Assembly (NCBI GenBank): GCA_013154225.1
Contig: JAADCW010000197.1
Coordinates: 1 to 5,701, forward strand
Length of the DNA stretch: 5,701 bases
From: Chloroflexota bacterium
GTDB taxonomy: Bacteria > Chloroflexota > Anaerolineae > Anaerolineales > DRMV01
Direction: 5' to 3'
Made by a program: the position numbers and the translations under genes
Notes under the pieces: generated by a model
Seen by the model: the letters and a program-made list of their open reading frames with translations, nothing else
Told to the model about the DNA's origin: nothing
Databases searched by the model: none
Part shown: positions 1 to 5,701 of the stretch, piece by piece
How the letters are laid out: each line of letters begins with the position of its first letter
How positions within the stretch are numbered: the stretch's first letter is position 1

Positions 1-18
1 GAGGAACAAGTCTCTTGA
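1..18 (+). CDS. Possible C-terminal tail of an upstream gene (partial)
   Basis: Frame 1 reads five codons (EEQVS) and then TGA at 16-18. The stop overlaps the GAGG Shine-Dalgarno-like sequence of the next gene, an arrangement common inside tightly packed operons. In ECF transporter operons the neighbour of the ATPase gene is often the transmembrane T component or the substrate-binding S component, so this could be the end of one of those. Five codons cannot identify a protein, and the reading is only an inference from the spacing. Confidence 0.3.
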   Translation, partial: EEQVS

Positions 19-20
19 GG
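17..20 (+). promoter_or_regulatory. Ribosome binding site for the ECF ATPase
   Basis: GAGG lies 8 nt before the GTG at 29. It supports this rare start codon, and it overlaps the TGA stop of the putative upstream gene, which suggests translational coupling. Confidence 0.55.
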
Positions 21-28
21 CGCGTTTT

Positions 29-1501
29 GTGATTTCTACCCACGATTTGACTGTGCGTTATCCGCGCACCCCCGCGCCCGCGGTGCAGAACGTCACCTTC
101 GACCTGCCCGCGGGCGAACTTGCCTTGCTGTTGGGGCCTTCCGGCGGTGGAAAATCCACCCTCGCGTTGGCCCTTACCGGTTTGATTCCTCACCATATTT
201 ACGCGCATGTCAGCGGGGGTATTCACATTGCAGGACTGAACCCTGCAGAAGCCGAACCTGCTCAAATTGCCGCGCGGGTGGGCATTCTCTTTCAGGACCC
301 CGAGGCCGCGTTTGCCACCCTCACCGTGGAAGACGAACTGGCCTTTGGCCTGGAAAACCTGGCCGTGCCGCGGGAAGATATGCCCGCACGCATTCGTGCC
401 GCGCTGGCAACTGTGGGCATGGAGGATTTTCTGCATCGGCGGCTGGAGACCCTTTCAGGTGGGGAAGCCCAGCGTATCGCCCTGGCTGCACTGCTGGCCA
501 TGCAGACGCCGGTGCTTATTCTCGACGAACCCACCGCCAACCTCGACCCCCAGGCCACCCGGGACTTCTTCGCCACCCTGGAGCGCCTCAAGGGCGAGCA
601 CACCATTTTGCTCATTGAGCACAAACTGGATGCCTGTTGGCATCTGGCCGATCGTGTGCTCTTTTTGGGGGAAGATGGCCGCCTGCTGGCCGAGGGCGAG
701 CCGGAAACCACATTGCAAGCCCATTTGCCCGAAATTTTGGACGCCGGCATCTGGGTGCCGTCCGAACTTGACCCACGTGCGGGGCGGCGGCCTGCCCCGG
801 AAGACTTCCCGCCCCTGATCGCGGACCCGCCCGCGGTGGACATCCGCGGCCTGACGTTTGCCTACCCCGGTGGCGAGCCTGTGCTTCGCGGGATAGATTT
901 GCGGATTCCCCAGGGTGATTTTGTTGCCTTGCTGGGTGAGAACGGCGCAGGCAAGTCCACCCTGGCTTTGCACATGGCTGGCTTGCTCCCCAAGCCGCAG
1001 GCAGGGGAAGTGCGTCTGTTTGGCCGTCCCCTGGCTTACCTGACCCCGCGAGAAAAGGCCGATCTGGTGGGTTTTGTGTTCCAAAACCCGGAGCATCAGT
1101 TTGTGACCGAGCGGGTGTGGGACGAATTGGCTTACAGCCTGCGGGTGCGCGGCTGGCCTGAAGCGCGGGTGCGGGAGCGGGTGGAAGCGTTGTTGGCCGA
1201 TTTCCGCCTGACCGCACACGCAGACCGCAACCCGTTTGCCCTCAGCCAGGGGCAGAAGCGGCGGCTGAGCGTGGGCACCATGCTGGCCGCGGGCCAGCGC
1301 CTGCTCATTCTCGATGAGCCCACCTTTGGGCAAGATCGTAATACGGCATACGCGTTGATGGACCGCCTGCGTGCGCTCAACCAGCAGGGCGTGACCATCG
1401 TGATGATCACTCACGACCTGCGCCTGGCGCGGGAATATGCCCGCCGTGTAGTGACGTTGGCGCAGGGGCGGGTGGTGGATGATGAGGTTGGCTGGGCATA
1501 G
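29..1501 (+). CDS. Energy-coupling factor (ECF) transporter ATPase, two fused ATPase domains (YkoD-like)
   Basis: This protein should sit on the cytoplasmic face of an ECF-type vitamin or cofactor importer and power uptake by ATP hydrolysis. Its 490 residues hold two complete ABC ATPase domains. Domain 1: Walker A GPSGGGKST (36-44), Q-loop Q89, signature LSGGEAQR (142-149), Walker B VLILDEPTANLD (162-173, catalytic E167) and H-loop H198. Domain 2: Walker A GENGAGKST (303-311), the ECF-typical FQNPEHQF (351-358, Q352), signature LSQGQKRR (405-412), Walker B LLILDEPTFGQD (425-436, E430) and H-loop H462. A proline-rich linker spans about 245-268. Most ECF systems use two separate ATPases; fused forms of about this length include YkoD. 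The GTG start at 29 is chosen because GAGG lies 8 nt upstream and the protein then begins at the usual family position; the frame stays open to the window edge, so an earlier start is not excluded. The substrate cannot be told, since the S and T components are not in the window. Confidence 0.93.
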   Translation: MISTHDLTVRYPRTPAPAVQNVTFDLPAGELALLLGPSGGGKSTLALALTGLIPHHIYAHVSGGIHIAGLNPAEAEPAQIAARVGILFQDPEAAFATLTVEDELAFGLENLAVPREDMPARIRAALATVGMEDFLHRRLETLSGGEAQRIALAALLAMQTPVLILDEPTANLDPQATRDFFATLERLKGEHTILLIEHKLDACWHLADRVLFLGEDGRLLAEGEPETTLQAHLPEILDAGIWVPSELDPRAGRRPAPEDFPPLIADPPAVDIRGLTFAYPGGEPVLRGIDLRIPQGDFVALLGENGAGKSTLALHMAGLLPKPQAGEVRLFGRPLAYLTPREKADLVGFVFQNPEHQFVTERVWDELAYSLRVRGWPEARVRERVEALLADFRLTAHADRNPFALSQGQKRRLSVGTMLAAGQRLLILDEPTFGQDRNTAYALMDRLRALNQQGVTIVMITHDLRLAREYARRVVTLAQGRVVDDEVGWA

Positions 1502-1506
1502 AAAAG

Positions 1507-1534
1507 GTACACAATAAAAAAATGCAGTACAATA
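1507..1534 (+). promoter_or_regulatory. AT-rich region with a short direct repeat, possible promoter/operator of the DUF4160-DUF2442 pair
   Basis: The spacer between the ATPase stop and the DUF4160 gene is very AT-rich. It carries two related words 20 bp apart, GTACACAATA (1507-1516) and GTACAATA (1527-1534). The second contains TACAAT (1528-1533), a fair -10 hexamer, but there is no convincing -35 at the right distance. No hairpin with a T-run follows the ATPase stop, so readthrough from the ECF operon is also possible. The regulatory role is an inference from composition and repeat spacing. Confidence 0.25.
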
Positions 1535-1573
1535 TTTGTAGCGTTATAGGCATTTTTGATGGATAGGTGTGTT

Positions 1574-1810
1574 ATGCCAACCATCAAACGGATAGGCCCT
1601 TATCGGTTTTTCTTTGTTTCCCTTGATTACAATGAGCCACCGCATGTGCATGTTCAACGCGACAAGTTGGTAGCAAAATTTTGGTTAGAACCGGTGGTTT
1701 TGCAAAGGGCTGGTGGCTTTAAACCCAAAGAGTTGAATAAGATTGCCCGTTTGATACAGGAGCATCAAGATGAGTTCTTGGAGCAATGGTTTGCCTTCTT
1801 CGGCCATTGA
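1574..1810 (+). CDS. DUF4160 family small protein
   Basis: This is a 78-residue protein of unknown biochemical role. It begins MPTIKRIGPYRFFF, then has the family hallmark EPPHVHV (21-27, with H24 and H26), AKFWLEPVVL (34-43), GGF-PKELNKI (47-57) and a C-terminal helix ending WFAFFGH. The two histidines after PP are the family's most recognisable residues and could bind metal or act in catalysis, but that is not shown here. The ATG at 1574 is chosen because members start at MPTI and an AGGTG (1565-1569) precedes it; TTG 1556 and ATG 1559 are in-frame alternatives. The last 41 nt overlap the following DUF2442 gene, so the two are certainly co-transcribed and probably coupled. Base composition is about 44% G+C, well below the flanking genes, suggesting recent acquisition. 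Such pairs can be toxin-antitoxin-like, which is unproven. Confidence 0.88.
   Translation: MPTIKRIGPYRFFFVSLDYNEPPHVHVQRDKLVAKFWLEPVVLQRAGGFKPKELNKIARLIQEHQDEFLEQWFAFFGH
1758..1762 (+). promoter_or_regulatory. Internal ribosome binding site for DUF2442
   Basis: AGGAG is placed 7 nt before the ATG at 1770 and lies within the DUF4160 coding sequence. It fixes the DUF2442 start and makes the 41-nt gene overlap credible. Confidence 0.7.
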
Positions 1811-2102
1811 ATTTCGAGAAGTACAGGCGAGAAGGGTTGAAGTCGGCAACGAAAGACTTACTGTGGAATTGATGGATGGGCGAGTGATTAGCGTGCCACT
1901 CGCATGGTATCCGCGTCTATGGTATGCTACGCCGCAAGAGCGCGCACACTTTGAGATTATTGGCGATGGCACAATAATCCATTGGCCAGATTTGGATGAG
2001 GATTTGAGCGTAGAGGGGATTTTGGCCGGCCGACCGTCAGGGGAGTCGCCGCAATCGCTCAAGGCATGGCTGCAGGCGCGAACTCAGGCATCGAACCAAT
2101 AG
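1770..2102 (+). CDS. DUF2442 family small protein
   Basis: This is a 110-residue protein partnered with the preceding DUF4160 gene. Family signatures are DGRVISVPLAWYPRL (36-50), ATPQERAHFEIIGDG (53-67) and HWPDLDEDLSVEGILAGRPS (71-90) followed by GES. The ATG at 1770 has AGGAG (1758-1762) 7 nt upstream, inside the DUF4160 coding region, so the 41-nt overlap is probably genuine: the conserved part begins near residue 13, just after the overlap. The protein is acidic in its centre and has no signal peptide or membrane segment. In many bacteria DUF2442 and DUF4160 genes are neighbours, which suggests they act together; an antitoxin- or inhibitor-like role for this member is only a hypothesis. 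Its stop is 4 bp from the stop of the convergent Nudix gene, with no terminator between. Confidence 0.88.
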   Translation: MSSWSNGLPSSAIEFREVQARRVEVGNERLTVELMDGRVISVPLAWYPRLWYATPQERAHFEIIGDGTIIHWPDLDEDLSVEGILAGRPSGESPQSLKAWLQARTQASNQ

Positions 2103-2106
2103 TCTG

Positions 2107-2790
2107 TTACGGAAACAACCGCCGCGCTTTGACTTCTGCGACCGCATCTTCCCGATAGCGATAAAGCCGCGCAGGGCGGCCTTCGCCGCTTCGGAAGTAG
2201 GGGGTGGGTTCGATCACGCCTGCGCGCAAAATACGCCGTCGAAAGTTGCGTTTGTCCAGTTTTTCCCCCAGGATGATTTCATACACCCGCTGGAGTTCGG
2301 TGAGGGTGAAGGTTTCTGGCAAAAGTTGGAACCCCACGGCGGTGTATTCCAGTTTGTAGCGCAGACGCCGCAGCGCGTAGGTCACGATGTCCGCATGATC
2401 GAAAGCCAGGGGCGGCAGGTCGTCCACGGGAAACCAGCGGGCCTGGGCGGCATCGTCGCCGCCTTCTGCTCGCACCGGCGCATCTGCAGGGATGAGCGCA
2501 AAATAGGCCACGGTGATGACCCGCCCGCGTGGATCGCGGCCAGGATCGCCGTAGGTGTAAAGTTGCTCCAAATATGCATCGCTCACGCCGGTTTCCTCGG
2601 CCAGTTCCCGGGCCGCGGCGGCTTCCAGGGGCTCTTCCATGCCCACAAAACCGCCAGGCAGCGCCCACGCGCCTGCAAAGGGCGGCCTTTCACGCTGTAC
2701 CAACAGCACCTGCAGACGTTCCTGTCGCACGGTAAAAGCCACCACGTCCACAGTGACTGCAGGCCGGGGATATTCGTAACAATAGACCAT
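2107..2790 (-). CDS. nrtR: Nudix hydrolase / NrtR-type transcriptional regulator
   Basis: A 227-residue, two-domain protein. The N-terminal Nudix domain (about 1-145) opens with YEYPRPAVTVDVVAF and carries a full Nudix box: G47, E53, R61-E62, E65-E66, G68, fitting GX5EX7REUXEEXGU exactly. The C-terminal part (about 155-227) has FTLTELQRVYEIILGEKLDK, RNFRRRIL and then GEGRPARLYRY, the winged-helix pattern of NrtR proteins. NrtR family members repress NAD-salvage or related genes and respond to ADP-ribose. Because the catalytic Nudix residues are intact, this one may also hydrolyse ADP-ribose or a similar nucleotide. The ATG at 2790 is preferred over the TTG at 2805 because AGGTG (2795-2799, minus strand) is correctly spaced and few residues are lost. 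No NAD-biosynthesis gene is nearby, so its targets are unknown apart from probable autoregulation. A plain ADP-ribose pyrophosphatase is the alternative. Confidence 0.88.
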   Translation of the reverse strand: MVYCYEYPRPAVTVDVVAFTVRQERLQVLLVQRERPPFAGAWALPGGFVGMEEPLEAAAARELAEETGVSDAYLEQLYTYGDPGRDPRGRVITVAYFALIPADAPVRAEGGDDAAQARWFPVDDLPPLAFDHADIVTYALRRLRYKLEYTAVGFQLLPETFTLTELQRVYEIILGEKLDKRNFRRRILRAGVIEPTPYFRSGEGRPARLYRYREDAVAEVKARRLFP

Positions 2791-2809
2791 CGCACACCTA
2801 CGCAAAGTT

Positions 2810-2838
2810 TTGATAAAATTCTAACACAAGCGTGTCAT
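2810..2838 (+). promoter_or_regulatory. Weak candidate promoter for the thioredoxin-TPR gene
   Basis: On the plus strand TTGATA (2810-2815; 5 of 6 to TTGACA) is followed after 17 bp by TGTCAT (2833-2838), a poor -10. The better CATAAT (2836-2841) would need a 20-bp spacer. The element overlaps the opposing nrtR-like promoter almost completely, so the two would compete for polymerase. Confidence 0.28.
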
Positions 2839-2841
2839 AAT
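2818..2841. promoter_or_regulatory. 24-bp imperfect palindrome, candidate NrtR-type operator
   Basis: The left half ATTnTnACAC and right half GTGTnAnAAT are separated by four bases (AAGC), with 8 of 12 half-site positions symmetric. The palindrome covers the -10 box and spacer of the nrtR-like promoter and lies between the two divergent genes. Bound protein would block transcription of the regulator and perhaps of the thioredoxin gene. A site of this size and place is what a dimeric winged-helix regulator would use; that the NrtR-like protein binds it is an inference. Confidence 0.45.
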
Positions 2842-2846
2842 GGTAA
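2818..2846 (-). promoter_or_regulatory. Predicted sigma70-type promoter of the nrtR-like gene
   Basis: Read on the minus strand, TTACCA (2846-2841; 4 of 6 to TTGACA) and TAGAAT (2823-2818; 5 of 6 to TATAAT) are separated by an ideal 17 bp. Transcription would start near 2811, giving a leader of about 20 nt that contains the AGGTG ribosome site. The assignment is based on consensus matching by eye. Confidence 0.5.
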
Positions 2847-2886
2847 CGACCCGCCGCGCGATGTTCAAGTGCCGTGGGATAATGCC

Positions 2887-3711
2887 ATGTTCAATTTCGT
2901 TGATGTGACCGAAGCGGATTTTGAAGAAGAAGTTTTGGCCTATTCGCAGCACACGCCCGTGGTGGTGTTGTTTTGGGCGCCGTGGTGCAAGCCTTGTCTT
3001 GCCCTGCGCCAGTTGCTGGAAGCCTTGATTCAGGAAACCCAGGGCGCGCTGCGCTTGGCGCGCGTCAACGTGGACCAAAGCCCCAATTTGGCCCTGCGTT
3101 TTGGCGTGCGCGGCTTGCCTGCTGTGATGGCCTTTTCTCGGGGAATGGTGGTCAACCGCTTCCAGGGCACGCCCCCTGAAGCCCGGGTGCGGGATTTCAT
3201 AGCCAGGCTTACACCCAACCCGGCCAGTTTGGCGCTGGAAAAGGGCGCGGCAATGCTGGAAACCCAGGCCTGGGAAGAAGCTGAAGCGGTTTACCGCGAA
3301 ATTCTCACAGAGCAGCCCGATTTGCCCGAAGCCCGTTTAGGGTTGGCCAAGAGCCTTTTAGGTCAGGGAAAAGCCCTGGAGGCGCTGTGGCTGTTGCAGG
3401 ACTTTCCGGCCAGCCGCGAATACCCTGCGGCGATGCGTCTCAAACCTCTGGCTGAGGCGTTGGTTTGGGCTTCGGAACAGCCAGATTTTGCCGAGGAGCC
3501 GCTGGAAGCCATTTATTTGCGGGCATTGCGCTTGATTGCTCAAGGCAATTTACCCGCGGCGATGGATGGTTTGTTGGAGGTGCTCCGAGCCGACAAGCAC
3601 TATCGGGACGGCTTGCCCAAGGACGTTATGCTGGGGTTGTTCGAACTGCTGGGCGATGAGCACCCCTTGACGCGCCAATATCGTCAGGAATTGGCTTCAG
3701 TGCTGTTCTGA
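2887..3711 (+). CDS. cnoX: Thioredoxin-TPR co-chaperone, CnoX/YbbN-like
   Basis: A 274-residue cytoplasmic protein with no signal peptide. The N-terminal thioredoxin fold (about 1-110) has FWAPWCKPC with both redox cysteines (C34, C37) and the cis-proline in RGLPAV (P78). The C-terminal half (about 113-274) is tetratricopeptide-like: LEKGAAMLETQAWEEAEAVY (117-136), then PEARLGLAKSLLGQGKALEA (147-166), and ends with GLFELLGDEHPLTRQYRQEL, the characteristic close of YbbN/CnoX proteins. E. coli CnoX has a similar length, works as a holdase that shields proteins from oxidation and passes clients to GroEL and DnaK, but lacks a full CXXC. The intact CKPC here suggests real disulfide exchange activity. 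GGGA (2876-2879) is 7 nt before the ATG. The frame is open for 187 codons upstream, but that part is antisense to the nrtR-like gene and does not resemble protein. The closest alternative name is simply thioredoxin. Confidence 0.9.
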   Translation: MFNFVDVTEADFEEEVLAYSQHTPVVVLFWAPWCKPCLALRQLLEALIQETQGALRLARVNVDQSPNLALRFGVRGLPAVMAFSRGMVVNRFQGTPPEARVRDFIARLTPNPASLALEKGAAMLETQAWEEAEAVYREILTEQPDLPEARLGLAKSLLGQGKALEALWLLQDFPASREYPAAMRLKPLAEALVWASEQPDFAEEPLEAIYLRALRLIAQGNLPAAMDGLLEVLRADKHYRDGLPKDVMLGLFELLGDEHPLTRQYRQELASVLF

Positions 3712-3747
3712 ATGTCTGTCCGAAAAATTGCCCTGTGGTGACGAAAC

Positions 3748-3785
3748 ACGCCGCGCTGTTGTTTTTGCAGCGCGGCGTTTTGTTT
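3748..3785 (+). terminator. Intrinsic terminator of the thioredoxin-TPR gene
   Basis: A perfect 11-bp GC-rich stem (3748-3758 pairing with 3768-3778, arm ACGCCGCGCTG) has a 9-nt loop and is followed by TTTTGTTT at 3778-3785. It begins 36 nt after the stop codon at 3711. On the opposite strand the tail is not T-rich enough to work well, so it is read as plus-strand. Confidence 0.85.
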
Positions 3786-3911
3786 GGGCAACCTGGGCGC
3801 GGCTGAAATAAAACACGCGTGCTGGCGAGCGTCGCGTGCAGGAATGGCTGCGTCGTTGCGTGCGAAACGCTGAAAGAATAGCCCTCTGGGGCATGAGGAA
3901 GGCTTTGAGGT
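3786..3911. other. Unassigned spacer between the two convergent terminators
   Basis: About 126 bp hold no credible gene on either strand. There is a CACGCG/CGCGTG inverted pair (3814-3819 and 3833-3838) and an imperfect direct repeat of GCGTCG followed by CGTGC (3830-3839 and 3850-3864). These may be chance in GC-rich DNA. No tRNA, promoter or clear small RNA was recognised. Confidence 0.4.
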
Positions 3912-3946
3912 GTAAAAAAGGGCTGGGGCAACAAACCCCAGCCCTT
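3912..3946 (-). terminator. Intrinsic terminator of the permease-USP gene
   Basis: Read on the minus strand, the stem AAGGGCTGGGG (3946-3936) pairs with CCCCAGCCCTT (3928-3918) around a 7-nt loop, followed by a run of six T (3919-3914). It starts 7 nt after the TAA of the permease gene, the usual place for a rho-independent terminator. Confidence 0.88.
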
Positions 3947-3953
3947 GCTGTGT

Positions 3954-5701
3954 TTAGCGTTTGAACTTTAGGCGTTTGAGCAGGCCATGTTTGAGCGGGT
4001 TGTATTTCTTCACCATGATGACGTTGACGTCCGCGTTTTGGGCAATGCGTTGGGGAATGGAGCCAAACATGGCCTGTTCCAGGATGCCTTCTTCTGAAGC
4101 ACCAATGACGATTTGTTCAAATTGGCGTTCTTTCGCATAGGCAAGGACGTCTTTGACCACGTCGTCGCCCGGCAGCACGCGCAGTTCCACCGGGAAGTCG
4201 GTAATGGTGGCCAGTTGTTCCATGAGTGCCCGCTGGCGTTCTTCCGCGGCCTTGAGGTCGCCATCGCGCGGCACCAAGTGCAAGGCCACCACCTGAGGCG
4301 GGGGTTCGTCGGGCTTGAGCACTTTCTCGGCAGTATAAACGGCCTGGGCCACCGCGATTTCCACAGCCAGTTGGGTGTGTGGCCCACCGGCCACCGGCAC
4401 CAGGATGCGCCTGGGTGGGGTAATCGGCTTGACCAGCCGCACCACGGCCAAATCGCAGGGCGGGTTGGCCGAGATGTCGTCAATCACGCTTCCAAAGGCG
4501 GCGCCGCTGGTTTCCGAATAGCCCGGCCAGTTGAGGAGCATCAGGTCGGCATGGCGTTCTTGCGCCGCGGTGATGATCGAGCGAGAAACCTTGCGCCCTA
4601 AGCGCAGTTGGGTGCGCACAGGCACTTCAAACTGCTGGCCGATTTCCACCACAGATTCGAGCAGAGGCCGCCCTTGTTTGAGAAAAGCCCGCCCATCGCT
4701 GAGGTTGAGTTGGTGGGGCACTCGGATGACATGCAGTGCAAACAGTTCGCCTTCGTAATAATACGAAAGCATAGCGCCGAGTTTGGCCATTTCTCGGGCT
4801 TCGGTGACCTCTACCACGGGCAGCATGATGGAGAAGCGGCGGTCTGCGATGGTTTCTTCCAGCAAAATGGTGTCAGCTTCCCGCAGGGCCTCTTCTCGGC
4901 CACCCCAGCGGCGGAAGAGGTAAAGCCCCAGGAGAATCCACAAAATGGTTGCCGCCCAGGCCACGGGGCTGGCGCGCAACAGGTCAATGGCCAGGAAGCC
5001 CTGCACGATGATGGCCAGAATGGGCAACGTGGGCACCCACGGTACCTTGAAGGGGCGTTCCAGGTCGGGTTCGGTCTTGCGCAGACGGATGAGGGAGACG
5101 TTGGTCAGCAGGAACAGAATCAGGAAAGTAAGCGAAGCCCCGCTGGCCACATCAGCCACGGGTAAAGCCACAGCCATGAAGCCGATGAGCAGGCCGCTGA
5201 AGAGGATGGCCATGTGCGGCGTGCGGTTGCGGGGGTGCACTTTGCCAAACAGGGCGGGCAAGTCGCCCCCGCGCCCCATTGCAAACGAGACGCGTGAACT
5301 GGAATAGACCGTGGCATTGAGCGCGGAGATGGTCGAGGCCAGACCGCCCAAAATCATGATCAGGGTGCCGTAAGGCATGATGTGGGTAGCCAGGCGAATC
5401 ATGGCGCGCTCGCCTTCCTTGCCCAGATATTGCCAGGCCGGGAGCCCGCCGGTTTCTGCATGGGTGAGCGCGCCCACGGCCACAAAGGCCACCATCAGGT
5501 AAATAGCGACCACAATGGCAATGGAGTAGAAAATGGCTTTGGGCAGGTTGCGGCCAGGGTCTTTGAGTTCCTCGCCGCTTTGGGCGATGATTTCGTAGCC
5601 TTCAAAGGCCACGAACGTCAGCCCCATGGCGCTGAGCACGCCCCAAGCGCCGTTGGGGAAGGGGCTGGGATCGCGCAGGAAGTGGTCAGGCCAGTTGGGG
5701 A
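3954..5701 (-). CDS. APC-family amino acid permease with two C-terminal universal stress protein domains (5' end missing)
   Basis: The frame runs off the window edge; its first visible residues, PNWPDHFLRDPSPFPNGAWG, are translatable and lead into an APC helix 6, so the GTG at 5639 is an internal valine, not the start. Counting from that valine: the APC motif LTFVAFEGYEIIAQSGEEL (7-25) and DPGRNLPKAI (27-36), then hydrophobic segments near 35-58, 87-110, 143-163, 168-186, 204-222 and 226-243 (helices 7-12). Two USP folds follow, about 266-402 and 408-546. The first ends N370-WP-G373...G383-S384, the second G513-AS-E516...G526-S527, so each lacks one glycine of the G-2X-G-9X-G(S/T) ATP loop. 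Permease-USP fusions are known in bacteria and archaea; the cytoplasmic domains are thought to sense nucleotide or stress state and modulate uptake. Substrate is probably an amino acid or related cationic compound. Nothing shows which. A terminator follows directly. Confidence 0.92.
   Translation of the reverse strand, partial: PNWPDHFLRDPSPFPNGAWGVLSAMGLTFVAFEGYEIIAQSGEELKDPGRNLPKAIFYSIAIVVAIYLMVAFVAVGALTHAETGGLPAWQYLGKEGERAMIRLATHIMPYGTLIMILGGLASTISALNATVYSSSRVSFAMGRGGDLPALFGKVHPRNRTPHMAILFSGLLIGFMAVALPVADVASGASLTFLILFLLTNVSLIRLRKTEPDLERPFKVPWVPTLPILAIIVQGFLAIDLLRASPVAWAATILWILLGLYLFRRWGGREEALREADTILLEETIADRRFSIMLPVVEVTEAREMAKLGAMLSYYYEGELFALHVIRVPHQLNLSDGRAFLKQGRPLLESVVEIGQQFEVPVRTQLRLGRKVSRSIITAAQERHADLMLLNWPGYSETSGAAFGSVIDDISANPPCDLAVVRLVKPITPPRRILVPVAGGPHTQLAVEIAVAQAVYTAEKVLKPDEPPPQVVALHLVPRDGDLKAAEERQRALMEQLATITDFPVELRVLPGDDVVKDVLAYAKERQFEQIVIGASEEGILEQAMFGSIPQRIAQNADVNVIMVKKYNPLKHGLLKRLKFKR

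Noticed and set aside
455..1414. Long antisense open frame of 319 codons under the ECF ATPase
   Set aside because: It mirrors the codon bias of the GC-rich ATPase gene, shows no recognisable domain, and overlaps a gene with all its motifs intact.
2326..2886. In-frame upstream extension of the thioredoxin-TPR gene (187 codons)
   Set aside because: It is antisense to the nrtR-like gene, has low-complexity shadow composition, and the thioredoxin fold begins naturally at the ATG at 2887, which has its own ribosome site.
2861..2908. Short leader open frame (15 codons) overlapping the thioredoxin start
   Set aside because: No ribosome site precedes its ATG and there is no attenuator-like structure; it is probably chance.
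3814..3864. Inverted and direct GCGTCG/CGTGC repeats in the intergenic spacer
   Set aside because: They are too short and imperfect in GC-rich DNA to support a repeat element, CRISPR or attachment site.
3626..3934. Minus-strand open frame of 102 codons across the convergent intergenic region
   Set aside because: It spans the plus-strand terminator hairpin and the end of the thioredoxin gene, and its protein looks random.
4113..5307. Several plus-strand open frames opposite the permease
   Set aside because: They are shadows of the permease-USP gene; none carries a family motif.

Overview
The window most resembles a GC-rich bacterial chromosome, probably a Chloroflexota (Anaerolineae-like) organism. 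That guess rests on gene style only: a single-chain ECF ATPase, a thioredoxin-TPR protein, an amino-acid permease fused to universal stress domains, and a DUF4160/DUF2442 pair. No rRNA or other marker gene is present to confirm it. Protein identities come from motifs read by eye, without database searches.

Layout. (1) 1-1501, plus strand: the probable last codons of an upstream gene, then a fused double-ATPase subunit of an energy-coupling factor (ECF) vitamin or cofactor importer. (2) 1502-2102, plus strand: a markedly AT-rich spacer (about 28% G+C in 1501-1560) and two small overlapping genes, DUF4160 and DUF2442. They form a low-GC island (about 44% G+C in the first gene, a little over 50% in the second), while sampled stretches of the flanking genes run at roughly 60-75%. 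(3) 2107-2790, minus strand: a Nudix hydrolase with a C-terminal winged helix of the NrtR type, convergent with the DUF pair and only 4 bp away. (4) 2791-2886: a compact divergent control region with a 24-bp imperfect palindrome overlapping the nrtR-like promoter. (5) 2887-3711, plus strand: a CnoX/YbbN-like thioredoxin-TPR protein followed by a strong intrinsic terminator. (6) 3712-3953: a convergent intergenic region with one terminator for each strand. (7) 3954-5701, minus strand: an APC-family permease with two C-terminal universal stress protein domains; its N-terminal half lies outside the window.

The genes are mostly separate transcription units (nutrient import, small accessory pair, NAD-linked regulator, redox chaperone, amino-acid transport). 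The clearest functional link visible in the DNA is the nrtR-like/cnoX-like divergent pair sharing one promoter region. The best candidates for something undescribed are that palindrome as an autoregulatory operator, the DUF4160/DUF2442 pair as a mobile two-gene module, and the complementary degeneration of the nucleotide-binding loops in the tandem stress domains of the permease.
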